Below are positions 1 to 8,333 of a stretch of 39,884 nt of DNA, one piece after another. A model generated the notes under the pieces. The model did not search any database. It saw only the letters and a program-made list of their open reading frames with translations, and had not been told where the DNA came from. The position numbers were made by a program, and so were the translations under genes. Each line of letters starts with the position of its first letter. The first letter of the stretch is position 1. This DNA comes from Candidatus Omnitrophota bacterium (GTDB lineage Bacteria > Omnitrophota > Omnitrophia > Omnitrophales > Aquincolibacteriaceae). The DNA lies in assembly GCA_023247035.1 (NCBI GenBank), contig JAHFHG010000018.1, positions 1 to 39,884 of the forward strand, given 5' to 3'.

Positions 1-29
1 ATGCGGAGGACAAAATCCTGGACTTCCAT
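1..29 (-). CDS. 5' end of an unidentified gene cut by the window edge
   Basis: Reading leftward, an ATG at 29 opens a frame (MEVQDFVLR) that runs off the window. It begins 4 nt after the tmk stop, so it looks like the next gene of the operon. In many bacteria tmk is followed by holB (DNA polymerase III delta-prime) or a small PII-like protein gene. Nine residues are not enough to decide and the family is not recognised. No clear Shine-Dalgarno site is visible, so translational coupling to tmk is likely if the gene is real. Confidence 0.35.
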
Positions 30-33
30 TATT

Positions 34-654
34 TCAGAAGACACGATCCAGCGCCTCCTTCACTTTTTTTGCGACAGCCTCGATACTTTGGGCGGCATCA
101 ATCACGTTGCAGCGTTTGCGCTCACGCTTCGCCAGTCGGAGAAATCCCTTCCTCACGCGGTCGTGAAAAAGATAGGACTCGCGTTCGATACGATCGATCC
201 GGCCGCCTCTTTTCAGACCGCATCGCGGATCCAAATCCAGGACAAAGGTTAAGTCCGGCACGAGCGAACCGCGGACCACGAGCTTGCTAATGACTTCGAT
301 CGACGCTAAGGGAATTTTTCTTCCAAAGCCTTGGTAAGCGAGCGTGGAATCCTCGAACCGGTCGCAGATCACGATTTTTCCCTGCTGAAGCGAAGGCGAA
401 ATTTTTTCCTTCACGATCTGCGCGCGGCAGGCCAAATAAAGTAAAAGTTCCGTCTCGGGACGCATCTCCTTGCGACTCTTATTCAGGATGACTTTCCGGA
501 TCGCCTCTCCAATCCGCGTTCCTCCCGGTTCACGCAGCACAAGGACGGAATAGCCTTTTTGTTTTAGGTATTGCTCAGCGAGGCGGATCTGCGTGCTCTT
601 GCCCGCGCCTTCCGCGCCTTCAAAAGTGATGAAATAGGGTTTATGTTTTCTCAA
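34..654 (-). CDS. tmk: Thymidylate kinase
   Basis: This cytosolic enzyme phosphorylates dTMP to dTDP with ATP, a required step of dTTP synthesis. The 206 residues match the usual family length. The P-loop GAEGAGKST is at residues 13-21, the substrate-binding DRFEDSTLAYQG motif lies near residue 98, and an arginine-rich lid region follows near residue 150. The start is a TTG at 654; no in-frame ATG lies before the P-loop, and an AAGGA stretch precedes it. The gene overlaps the end of cysS by 14 nt, so the two are probably translationally coupled. It lies near the distal end of the mcsA-to-tmk operon. The identification is secure. Confidence 0.96.
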   Translation of the reverse strand: MRKHKPYFITFEGAEGAGKSTQIRLAEQYLKQKGYSVLVLREPGGTRIGEAIRKVILNKSRKEMRPETELLLYLACRAQIVKEKISPSLQQGKIVICDRFEDSTLAYQGFGRKIPLASIEVISKLVVRGSLVPDLTFVLDLDPRCGLKRGGRIDRIERESYLFHDRVRKGFLRLAKRERKRCNVIDAAQSIEAVAKKVKEALDRVF

Positions 655-2125
655 AATCCCACGTCCTTCTCTTTTTTTTTACCGTCGATGGCTCACCGGG
701 ACGACCGTCGTTGACCAACCATCCGAGTTTTTCAATCTCTTTACGCAACACGTCCGATTTTGAAAAATCTCTAATCTTTCGCACTTCAATATATTTTTTC
801 AAAATTGATTCGATTTCGGAAGGAATCCCGTCTATTTCGCATAACTTCAATCCGAGCACTTGATCAACTTTATAAAAAAAGTCCAAGACTGCATTCAAAT
901 GCTCCGCATGAATCCAATCGGCCAAAGCGGTATTGATTTCTAGAATGGACCGATGGATAAAATCCATTACATTTGAAATATTTAAATCATCACTCAAAAA
1001 ACGAACGGCGCTTTTCCAATATTCCTCAAGATATTTGGGCAAATCCTCATTAACTGGTTGTTTAGAAAATGGTAAAAAAGTTTTTACGCTTAAGCATTTA
1101 AAATAACACTCATCCAACCTCTTTATCACCTCCCCTGCTTCTTTAAGTCCTTCCAAAGTGAAGTTAAGGGGCGCACGGTAATGCGTTGAAAGGAGGGCGT
1201 AACGGATCGCCATCGGGTCGTACCCTTTGGCGAGTAAATCCCGGAGCGTGTAAAAATTCCCTTTTGATTTCGACATTTTTTCGCCGTTGACGAGCAAGTG
1301 TTTCGAGTGGAGCCAGTAGTTTACAAATTTCTTCCCGGTGGATGCCTCGGACTGGGCAATTTCATTTTCGTGGTGAGGGAAGATCAAATCCTCTCCGCCG
1401 ACGTGAATGTCGAAAGTCTCTCCAAGATATTTCATACTCATTGCCGAGCACTCAATGTGCCAGCCCGGTCGGCCTTTCCCCCACGGTGAATCCCACGAAG
1501 GCTCGCCTTCTTTGGCTTTTTTCCACAAAACAAAATCAGCGCCTTCTTCTTTATCGTATTCGTCCACATCCACGCGCACGCCTTTGATATTTTTTTCGAG
1601 ATTCTTTTTGGAGAGATTTCCGTAACGCGGAAAGGACGAAACTCGGTAATAGACAGAGCCGTCGCTTGCGTACGCTGTTCCGCTTTTGATCAACTTCTCG
1701 ATCAACTCCAACATTACAGGAATCTCTTCGGTCGCACGCGGCTGAAGCGTAGGAGGAAGAATATTCAGAGTCTTTAAATCTTCCTGGAAGGCCTCGATAT
1801 ATTGGGCTGTGAATTGATTCAATCGCTGTAGGGGCAGGCCTGGTGCCTGCCCTGTAGGGGCGCCCACCAGGGGCGCCCCTACATTTTGATTCGATCCGGC
1901 GATTGTTTTGTCGTCCACGTCGGTAATATTCATCACGTGCTTGACCTTGAAGCCTCGAAATTCCAGGAAGCGCCTCAGCAGGTCTTCAAAAACAAAGGTG
2001 CGGAAGTTTCCGATGTGGGCGTAATCGTAAACCGTCGGGCCGCAGGTGTAAAGGCGCGCTTCGGGAGGATCGAGCGGCTCAAAGGAGTCGAGCTTGCGAG
2101 ACAGCGTATTAAAGAAACGGATCAT
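641..2125 (-). CDS. cysS: Cysteinyl-tRNA synthetase with an in-frame palindromic insert
   Basis: This class I aminoacyl-tRNA synthetase charges tRNA-Cys with cysteine. The HIGH-type motif HIGN is at residues 37-40 and KMSKS at 283-287. Zinc ligands are visible as Cys28, Cys226, His251 and Glu255, at the same spacing as in E. coli CysS. Residues 81-100 (NVGAPLVGAPTGQAPGLPLQ) have no counterpart in the family. They are encoded by a palindromic element inserted right after the conserved ITDVDDKTI segment; the frame stays open, so the protein should be made. The gene starts 8 nt after the gltX stop without a clear Shine-Dalgarno site. The 494-residue length is slightly long because of the insert. 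Confidence 0.96.
   Translation of the reverse strand: MIRFFNTLSRKLDSFEPLDPPEARLYTCGPTVYDYAHIGNFRTFVFEDLLRRFLEFRGFKVKHVMNITDVDDKTIAGSNQNVGAPLVGAPTGQAPGLPLQRLNQFTAQYIEAFQEDLKTLNILPPTLQPRATEEIPVMLELIEKLIKSGTAYASDGSVYYRVSSFPRYGNLSKKNLEKNIKGVRVDVDEYDKEEGADFVLWKKAKEGEPSWDSPWGKGRPGWHIECSAMSMKYLGETFDIHVGGEDLIFPHHENEIAQSEASTGKKFVNYWLHSKHLLVNGEKMSKSKGNFYTLRDLLAKGYDPMAIRYALLSTHYRAPLNFTLEGLKEAGEVIKRLDECYFKCLSVKTFLPFSKQPVNEDLPKYLEEYWKSAVRFLSDDLNISNVMDFIHRSILEINTALADWIHAEHLNAVLDFFYKVDQVLGLKLCEIDGIPSEIESILKKYIEVRKIRDFSKSDVLRKEIEKLGWLVNDGRPGEPSTVKKKRRTWDFEKT
1814..1896. repeat. Palindromic element inserted in-frame in cysS, flanked by direct repeats
   Basis: The core 1827-1883 has two hairpin units. At 1853-1883 TGTAGGGGCGCCC and its exact complement form a 13-bp stem around the loop ACCAG. 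At 1832-1852 GGGCAGGC pairs with GCCTGCCC around a 5-nt loop. The outer TGTAG at 1827 can also pair with CTACA at 1879, so the whole unit can fold as one structure. The core is flanked by near-identical 11-mers, TTGATTCAATC at 1814 and TTGATTCGATC at 1886, which look like a target-site duplication. The period is 72 bp, exactly 24 codons. GTAGGGGCG-type repeats occur dispersed in many bacterial genomes, as far as I recall. Confidence 0.85.
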
Positions 2126-2133
2126 AACGATTG

Positions 2134-3558
2134 CTAATTCAGGCTTAAGGCGCGTTCAAAGCGTTTCTTGAGATTCTCAAAAGCGAGGATCGGAAAAATC
2201 CTTTTGAGCTCCGGCCCATGTTCTTTTCCGGTCAACGCGAGGCGAATGGGCATAAAAAGATTCTTTCCCGTCGCCTTCACTTTAGGCTTTAAGGCATTGA
2301 CAAAGGCCTCGTAACCGGATTCCGCCGCCGTAGGGATTGAAGGAAGGACTTCAAGGGCGGCCTGTAAAACTTCTTTGGCCTGAGGCGTTTTGAGCAGGGC
2401 TTCATCTTCATAAGAAAATTCTTCGGAAAGGATTTCAAGCCGCTCCGTGAGCTGTTCAAACCGCTCAATGTTGTCTTTAAAGACCGGCAGCAGTTTGAGG
2501 ACCTGCTTTTCATCAAAGGGAAGCTTCTTGTACTCTTTCAAATAAGCGGCCGAAAGCCGGACGAAATCCTGATCCGAAAGGCTGCGGAGATGCTGCCCGT
2601 TGACCCAGTCCAGTTTGTGCGGATCGAAAATAGAGGCGGACTTGCCGATGCGAGCGAGGTCAAAGACTTGCTGAAGCTCCTGCCAGGTAAAAATTTCACG
2701 GTTATCTCCAGGGGACCAGCCGAGCAGGGCGATAGCGTTGGCCAGCGCGGGAGGAAAGTAGCCGCGCTTGCGGAATTCCCGTAATGAAACCGCTTCCAGG
2801 CGCTTGGATAAGGGCTCCCCTCCTGGGCCGTGAATCAGCGAAAGATGCCCATATTGCGGCGGCTTAAAACCCATCGCCTCTAAAAGTAAAATATGCTTCG
2901 GCGTATTGGAAAGGTGGTCTTCCCCGCGGATCACGTGCGTGATTTTCATTAAAGCGTCATCGACGCACACCGCCAGGTGAAACGTGGGGCTGCCGTCCGC
3001 GCGCTGGATGACGAAATCCCCCATCATATCGTCCAAATTGAATTTCACTTCCCCGCGGATCAGGTCGTGCATTCGAAGCATCGGATTTTCAATTTTGAAC
3101 CGCACGGTCGGCTTGATGCCCCGGGCCTTTCGTTCGGCAATTTCTTGCGCCGTAAAAAATCTTCCGCGATTGTCAAAACGCGGCGGGCGTTTTTCCAAAC
3201 GCGCCAGGTGCTTCATTTCCTCCGTCTCCGCCTCCGTCACGTAGCAAGCGTAAGCCTTTCCTTGATCCAGCAAACGATTCACGTAAGATTGATAAATTTC
3301 GAGGCGCTCGGATTGCAGATACGGCCCGTATTCGCCCTCAACTCCCGGCCCTTCGTCCCAGCGAATGCCCGTCCAAAGAAGGTCTTCACTCAAGGCCTGA
3401 CGGTATTCTTCCCGCGACCTCTCCCGGTCCGTATCCTCGATCCTTAAAATAAATTTTCCGCCCTGGCGTTTGGCGAAGAGATAATTAAAAAGAGCCGTAC
3501 GGACGTTGCCTAAATGAAGGAAACCGGTTGGGGACGGAGCGAATCGAACGCGAATCAT
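2134..3558 (-). CDS. gltX: Glutamyl-tRNA synthetase
   Basis: This class I synthetase charges tRNA-Glu. The N-terminal FAPSPTGFLHLGN contains the HIGH-type HLGN motif at residues 15-18. The KMSKS-type loop is LSKR at 250-253 within GGEPLSKRLEAVS, where most homologues have KLSKRHGAVS. The 474-residue length is normal, with a C-terminal helical anticodon-binding region. It could be a non-discriminating enzyme that also charges tRNA-Gln if GatCAB is present elsewhere; the sequence alone does not settle this. Its ATG overlaps the ispDF stop by 4 nt (ATGA), a typical coupled junction. It is part of the long mcsA-to-tmk operon. Confidence 0.96.
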   Translation of the reverse strand: MIRVRFAPSPTGFLHLGNVRTALFNYLFAKRQGGKFILRIEDTDRERSREEYRQALSEDLLWTGIRWDEGPGVEGEYGPYLQSERLEIYQSYVNRLLDQGKAYACYVTEAETEEMKHLARLEKRPPRFDNRGRFFTAQEIAERKARGIKPTVRFKIENPMLRMHDLIRGEVKFNLDDMMGDFVIQRADGSPTFHLAVCVDDALMKITHVIRGEDHLSNTPKHILLLEAMGFKPPQYGHLSLIHGPGGEPLSKRLEAVSLREFRKRGYFPPALANAIALLGWSPGDNREIFTWQELQQVFDLARIGKSASIFDPHKLDWVNGQHLRSLSDQDFVRLSAAYLKEYKKLPFDEKQVLKLLPVFKDNIERFEQLTERLEILSEEFSYEDEALLKTPQAKEVLQAALEVLPSIPTAAESGYEAFVNALKPKVKATGKNLFMPIRLALTGKEHGPELKRIFPILAFENLKKRFERALSLN

Positions 3559-4745
3559 GAAACAATCCGCTGCAAGGTCACAAGCGCTTCGGCAGTAACC
3601 GCCAAGCCTTGGCCTTCAGGGCCCAGTCCTTCCATTGTTTTGGCTTTGACGGAAACATATCCCTGCGGAATTGAAAGGAGTTCAGCGATCGACCGGCGGA
3701 GTTTTTCTTTGTAGGGGCTCAGTTTCGGTCTTTCAAGAAAAATCGTTGAATCCAGATGCTGGATCTTCCAGCCCATCGGGACAATCTTTTTAAGGACGGT
3801 TTGCAGCATGAACTTGCCGGCAATGCCTTTATTTTTCGGGTCCTTATCGGAGAACCATTCTCCGATATCCCCTTCCCCTGCAGCGCCCAGAATGGCGTCG
3901 ATCACGGCGTGCAAAAGGACGTCGCCGTCGGAGTGGCCGAGCGGGCCTTTTTCAAATGGAATTTCCACGCCGCCGAGTATAAGCGGGCGGCCGTCGACAA
4001 GGCGGTGCGTATCGCGGCCGATCCCGGTCGTGGTGATGACTTTGTTTTTCTGATGAAGATAAGCCTCGGCAAGCTCCAAATCGTGATACGTGGTAATTTT
4101 AGGATTCCAATCTTCGTGGATAAATATCCGGACTTCAGCGCCCACAGCTTCCAGAAGAGAGGCCTCGTCAGTCGCTTCAAAAGCCTTCGGAACTTTACGG
4201 TAGGCTTCCTCTAAAAGTTCACGGCGGACGACCTGCGGCGTCTGGGCTTCGAAAAGAACACGCCGGTCCACCGTCCGCCTGATGAAGCCTTTTCCGTCCG
4301 CTTCTTTAATGGTAGGTACAATTTTTTTTGCGAGAATGACGCCATCTGAATTCTCCGCGCCCTGAAAAAGTTTCTTTAAAAGCGTCGGTGAAGTAAAAGG
4401 CCGCGCGCCGTCGTGCACCGTGACCCATTTATTCCTGGGATTGGCCTTCCGAAGCGCCTTCCACACCGACTCCGCCCGTGTCCGCCCGCCGCGGACGAGC
4501 CTGACGGCTTGCCAGCCGCGTTCCCGGACCAGCCTTCGCGCCTCGCTTTGCGCGCCTTCCGGGACCGCTAAAATTGTTTCGGAGACTTGAGAAATTTTTT
4601 GAAAGGCTTCAACCGTATGAGCGAGCAAAGGCTTGCCGCACAGTGGAAAAAAAAGCTTCGAAGAATACTGCCCGCCGGGTAAGGGAGAAGTTTTTTGAAA
4701 CCGGCTGCCGCTTCCTCCCGCAGCCACGATCAAACTCGTGCGCAT
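3555..4745 (-). CDS. ispDF: Bifunctional IspD/IspF isoprenoid synthesis enzyme
   Basis: This is a fusion of two MEP-pathway enzymes. The N-terminal IspD part (about residues 1-230) makes CDP-methylerythritol and shows the nucleotide-binding start LIVAAGGSGSRF and the VHDGARPF motif. The C-terminal IspF part (about 237-396) forms the cyclodiphosphate and shows GIGRDTHR, with metal ligands Asp and His, and GHSDGDVLLHAVIDA. IspD has about ten extra residues (KTSPLPGGQYSS) between the glycine-rich loop and the KLFFPLCGKPLL segment. The start has GAGG six bases upstream and follows the yacL-like stop by 3 nt. In Firmicutes ispD and ispF are separate neighbouring genes at this position. Confidence 0.95.
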   Translation of the reverse strand: MRTSLIVAAGGSGSRFQKTSPLPGGQYSSKLFFPLCGKPLLAHTVEAFQKISQVSETILAVPEGAQSEARRLVRERGWQAVRLVRGGRTRAESVWKALRKANPRNKWVTVHDGARPFTSPTLLKKLFQGAENSDGVILAKKIVPTIKEADGKGFIRRTVDRRVLFEAQTPQVVRRELLEEAYRKVPKAFEATDEASLLEAVGAEVRIFIHEDWNPKITTYHDLELAEAYLHQKNKVITTTGIGRDTHRLVDGRPLILGGVEIPFEKGPLGHSDGDVLLHAVIDAILGAAGEGDIGEWFSDKDPKNKGIAGKFMLQTVLKKIVPMGWKIQHLDSTIFLERPKLSPYKEKLRRSIAELLSIPQGYVSVKAKTMEGLGPEGQGLAVTAEALVTLQRIVS

Positions 4746-4748
4746 CCA

Positions 4749-5858
4749 CTACCTCGGGCCGCCCGCGCTCTGCTGCGTTGGACGCTTTTCCGTCGGGCGG
4801 AAGCGGTCCATTCCGCGGGAATCAGCCCCGCGCTCAACATTTCGTTCCTGGCGCTCGCTGTCTTCGCCGTGCTTTGCAAAAATCATCCGGCCGGCCTGAG
4901 TCTGAAGAACGCTGGTAATCGTCACGTTCAGCGTCTGTCCAATGCGCCGGCGCGCGTTATCCACCACCACCATGGTTCCGTCATCCAGGTAGGCGACGCC
5001 CTGATCGTGCTCCTTGCCTTCTTTTAAAATCTTGACCTGCATCAACTCCCCGGGCATCACAATAGGCTTGAGGGCGTTGGCCAGTTCATTGATATTCAAC
5101 ACCTTGACCCCTTGCAGCTCGGCCACTTTATTGAGATTAAAATCATTGGTGAAAACTTTTGCGTTCAGGACCTGGGCCATTTTGACAAGCTTCGCGTCCA
5201 CGGTGGAAAATTCCGGGAAATCCATCTCGTTGATTTTAACCTGGATATCGGGATTGGACTTGATCCGGTTGAGGACGTCCAGCCCCCGCCGGCCGCGGTT
5301 CCTTTTTAACGGGTCCGAGGAATCGGCGATCAACTGAAGTTCTTTGAGGACAAAGCGCGGAAGGATAAACTTGCCGGAGAGAAAATGCGTTTTGCTGATG
5401 TCGTGAATCCGGCCGTCGATAATGACGCTCGTATCAAGGAGAATGAGTTCTTCCGAAGAGCCCTTGGTGTCCAGCGTCACGAAAGGAATCATCAAGGTGA
5501 ACTCATCCTGCCCCCTTAAAATCGTAATCGCTCCCAGATAAGCAAAAATGATGGCGGAGGCAATTCCCAGGTGCCGCACGCTGTCGGAGTGAAAATTGGC
5601 GTACGAGATGACCGTCATAAAAAGACGGTGGATCAGAAGTCCCAAAGCAAAGCCGATTAAAACGGCCAGGATATTACGGACGGTATACTGCTTGAAAAAG
5701 ATATCGAGCGAGAGGACCAAAGTCCCGATCAGGAACCCGATCCCTGCGCCGAGCCAAGGCGCGTGCGGCAGGTGGAACAGTTGCAGCCACGACATTTCCG
5801 TTATGTAACCGAACACCGAACAAAGCAAAATAAATAAAACACGAATTAATAAAATCAT
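4749..5858 (-). CDS. Membrane-anchored PIN/TRAM domain protein, YacL-like
   Basis: The N-terminal 110 or so residues hold about four hydrophobic segments. A PIN nuclease-like domain follows, starting at [15 protein letters not shown] and containing acidic metal-binding residues, with a conserved [14 protein letters not shown] segment. A TRAM RNA-binding domain comes next ([19 protein letters not shown]). A charged tail of about 45 residues ends the protein. The family (B. subtilis YacL) has a predicted ribonuclease fold at the membrane, but its function is poorly known. The ATG at 5858 is chosen because AAGGAG lies 8 nt upstream; the track's GTG at 5867 is too close to it. Its place between clpC/mla and ispDF matches the Firmicutes order. 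Confidence 0.9.
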   Translation of the reverse strand: MILLIRVLFILLCSVFGYITEMSWLQLFHLPHAPWLGAGIGFLIGTLVLSLDIFFKQYTVRNILAVLIGFALGLLIHRLFMTVISYANFHSDSVRHLGIASAIIFAYLGAITILRGQDEFTLMIPFVTLDTKGSSEELILLDTSVIIDGRIHDISKTHFLSGKFILPRFVLKELQLIADSSDPLKRNRGRRGLDVLNRIKSNPDIQVKINEMDFPEFSTVDAKLVKMAQVLNAKVFTNDFNLNKVAELQGVKVLNINELANALKPIVMPGELMQVKILKEGKEHDQGVAYLDDGTMVVVDNARRRIGQTLNVTITSVLQTQAGRMIFAKHGEDSERQERNVERGADSRGMDRFRPTEKRPTQQSAGGPR

Positions 5859-5914
5859 GATACACACTCCTTCTTTGCTGAACCCAGGATATGAATAAAT
5901 GAAACCTCATCGGA

Positions 5915-6712
5915 TTAAAAGAATAAGAAATGCTTCCTGCCGTCTTTTTTGAGTAAACGCCAAGGCCTGGCCTTGATCTCGGCCACAAAGCCTCTTAAAT
6001 CTTGGTAAAGCTCATCGCGGAAAATAAGCCGGCCTGCCGTCCCTTCTCCCTTTTGAATCTTTTCCATAATGGCCTGCAGCGAATCCGTGGCCGTCTTCAT
6101 ATTTTTCATGGAATCTTTCAAATCCCCTTCCGAACCGCTCATCACCTTGTTCATGGAATCGGTCAAGGAAGATAAATTCAAAATCACCTTTTTCAAAGCG
6201 CTGGCTGTTTCATTTCCTTCCAAGGCAGAATGAAACGTCCCCACGATTCCCTCGATGTCCGCGGCGATCCTGTGGGCGCGCTCGATCAAAGCCTCCACAG
6301 GGACCGGATCAGCGCCTTGGATTAAAGCGCCGTCTTTCAAGACAGGCTCGTCCCCCGGCTTGGGAGTTATTTCAATATGAGGTTCGCTTAAAATATGCGT
6401 CCCCCTGATCTCAAACAAGTAATTTTCCCGGATACGCACCTCCTTTTCAATAAAAAGTTTCACCAGAACGCGGGTCTGTTTGGATTTTTCATCATACATG
6501 AGTTCAACCTTGCTGACTTCCCCGATCCTTACGCCCGCCATCCGCACTGGCGCGCCGCGGTCGAGAATACTCACGTAGTTATATAAAATATTGACGCCAT
6601 AACCGGAGCGGAAAAAATAGACGCCGCTGACAAAAAACACAATAAGGGCGAGGATAATAAAACCAATCACCACAAAAGCTCCTACAGCAGCTTCATTCTG
6701 ACTTTTCTTCAT
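5915..6712 (-). CDS. mlaD: MCE-domain lipid transport protein, MlaD-like
   Basis: This 265-residue protein has one N-terminal transmembrane helix (about residues 10-32, AFVVIGFIILALIVFFVSGV), then one MCE/MlaD domain (about 35-115) with the typical DRGAPVRMAGVRIGEV segment, then a long helical periplasmic region. MlaD proteins form hexameric rings that carry phospholipids between the inner and outer membrane with the MlaE permease and MlaF ATPase. It follows mlaE and mlaF in the same operon with a 10-nt gap. No MlaB or MlaC gene is present here. The long helical region C-terminal to the MCE domain is typical of MCE proteins outside enterobacteria. The start is weakly supported by an AAAGGTGA stretch. 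Confidence 0.92.
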   Translation of the reverse strand: MKKSQNEAAVGAFVVIGFIILALIVFFVSGVYFFRSGYGVNILYNYVSILDRGAPVRMAGVRIGEVSKVELMYDEKSKQTRVLVKLFIEKEVRIRENYLFEIRGTHILSEPHIEITPKPGDEPVLKDGALIQGADPVPVEALIERAHRIAADIEGIVGTFHSALEGNETASALKKVILNLSSLTDSMNKVMSGSEGDLKDSMKNMKTATDSLQAIMEKIQKGEGTAGRLIFRDELYQDLRGFVAEIKARPWRLLKKDGRKHFLFF

Positions 6713-6722
6713 GGACCCGTTT

Positions 6723-7475
6723 TCACCTTTCTAGTTCGTTCATCGGCCCCTTGGCGGAACCGGTTATAAATTGCCGGACAATGGGATTAGACGTATTTTT
6801 TATTTCGTCCGGAGAGCCGAGGCCGATAATTTTTCCGTCATAAAGCATGGCAATACGGTTAGCGACCTTATAAGCGCTTATCATATCATGAGTTACGACA
6901 ATAGAAGTCACTTTTAATTTTTCCTGCATCCGCAATATCAAATCATTAATACTGTCGGCGTTAATGGGATCCAGGCCCGTTGTCGGCTCATCATAAAGGA
7001 TAATCTTCGGTTCATTGCAAATGGCGCGGGCAAGGCCGACTCGTTTTTTCATTCCGCCCGATAAGTCCGAGGGCATCAGATCCTCGATCTCGTGAAGCCC
7101 CACCAAGCCCAGTTTTTCCTGGACCCTCTTTTCAATTTCCGCCGGCGCCAGATTCGTATGCTCGTAGAGAGAAAATCCCACGTTCTCCCGGACCGTCAGA
7201 GAATCAAACAATGCTGCGCCCTGAAAAAGCATCCCTAAGGATAAACGGAACTGATCCTGGTCACGCGTGGAGAGCGTGAAAATATTCACCCCGTCAATCG
7301 TTACGCTGCCCTCTTCCGGCTCCATCAACCCGATGATGTGCTTCAGGAGGACGCTTTTCCCGCACCCCGATCCTCCGATAATCACAATCGTCTCTCCGTC
7401 GTGGATTGTCAGGTCCAGGCTTTTCAGAACTTCTTTGCCTCCGAATCTTTTGCACAATCCCTGGATTTCTATCAT
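6723..7475 (-). CDS. mlaF: ABC transporter ATPase, MlaF-like
   Basis: This is the ATPase subunit that powers MCE-type phospholipid transport on the cytoplasmic face. It has a Walker A motif GGSGCGKS, the signature LSGGMKKRVGLARAI and a Walker B segment IILYDEPTTGLDP, all in the expected order over 250 residues. The ORF track starts at 7511, but MIEIQGLCKRF at 7475 is the usual beginning of the family and comes one base after the mlaE stop (TGA-C-ATG), so coupled translation from 7475 is preferred. The signature LSGGMKKRV with a methionine is characteristic of the Mla/TtgA ATPase group. Confidence 0.95.
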   Translation of the reverse strand: MIEIQGLCKRFGGKEVLKSLDLTIHDGETIVIIGGSGCGKSVLLKHIIGLMEPEEGSVTIDGVNIFTLSTRDQDQFRLSLGMLFQGAALFDSLTVRENVGFSLYEHTNLAPAEIEKRVQEKLGLVGLHEIEDLMPSDLSGGMKKRVGLARAICNEPKIILYDEPTTGLDPINADSINDLILRMQEKLKVTSIVVTHDMISAYKVANRIAMLYDGKIIGLGSPDEIKNTSNPIVRQFITGSAKGPMNELER

Positions 7476-7476
7476 G

Positions 7477-8301
7477 TCAGAAGAAATAAAATATCGCGGT
7501 CGTAAGGGCATCGGAGGCGATGATCAAAATCAGAATAGTCACCACCGCAAGGGTCGTTGCGCGCCCTACTCCCTCGGCGCCTTTTTCCGCCTTAAAACCA
7601 AAATAACATCCTACGAGAGCGATAATTCCCCCGAAGCCGAAGGCCTTGATCAAGCCCGTCATCACATCCTTGATCATAAGGATATTAATCGTGCGTTTAA
7701 GGTATTGATGCGGGCTGATGCCGAGCTTAAAAACAGCGACGCAGTACCCGCCCAGGATTCCGATCGTATCCGCATAAATCGTCAGCACAAAGAGCATCAA
7801 AAAGGCCGCGACGAAACGAGGCGCTACCAAATAGCGGGTCGGATTCACGGCCAAGGCCTTCAGGGCATCGATCTGCTCCGTCACTTTCATGGTACCGAGC
7901 TCGGCTGCAATGGAAGCGCCCACGCGCCCCGCAACGACCATTGCCGTCAGAACCGGCCCGAGCTCGCGCGTAATCGAGAGGGCCACGAGGTCCGAGGTAA
8001 ACTGCTCGGCGGCGAAAAGGCGCAATTGATAGGCCGATTGCAGGGACAGCACCATACCGGTAAAAAGGGCGGTGAGGAAAACCAAAGGCAACGAGGTGAC
8101 CCCGATTTTATGCATTTGATCGAGCGTGGCATTCCACCTCAGCTTCGTCGTGAAAAGAATGTGAAGCGTATCTAAAAAAAGGAACGTGATCCCCCCGGCG
8201 TTATAAGCCAGGGCAATCGACCCCTCGCCGAGCTTATGAAGCCATCCGCGCAACGAAACCCAACGGCGAAGCGACCCGAATTTGGGAATAAGAGTTTCCA
8301 T
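7477..8301 (-). CDS. mlaE: MlaE-type ABC permease
   Basis: This is the membrane permease of the MCE lipid transport complex. It has 274 residues with an amphipathic N-terminus and about five to six transmembrane segments. The family core is ELGPVLTAMVVAGRVGASIAAELGTMKVTEQIDAL. The order mlaE-mlaF-mlaD is the standard core of an Mla operon. GGAAGT sits about six bases before the ATG. The gene begins 32 nt after the clpC stop, so it is probably cotranscribed with the protein-quality-control genes. That setting is not one I recall for Mla genes. Confidence 0.95.
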   Translation of the reverse strand: METLIPKFGSLRRWVSLRGWLHKLGEGSIALAYNAGGITFLFLDTLHILFTTKLRWNATLDQMHKIGVTSLPLVFLTALFTGMVLSLQSAYQLRLFAAEQFTSDLVALSITRELGPVLTAMVVAGRVGASIAAELGTMKVTEQIDALKALAVNPTRYLVAPRFVAAFLMLFVLTIYADTIGILGGYCVAVFKLGISPHQYLKRTINILMIKDVMTGLIKAFGFGGIIALVGCYFGFKAEKGAEGVGRATTLAVVTILILIIASDALTTAIFYFF

Positions 8302-8333
8302 AGTGACTTCCCGATTTTGGGAGAAGCTACCCT

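Noticed and set aside
7267-8175. 302-residue plus-strand ORF opposite mlaF/mlaE
   Set aside because: It is the reverse of well-supported Mla genes, has a Gly/His/Arg-rich composition and matches no family.
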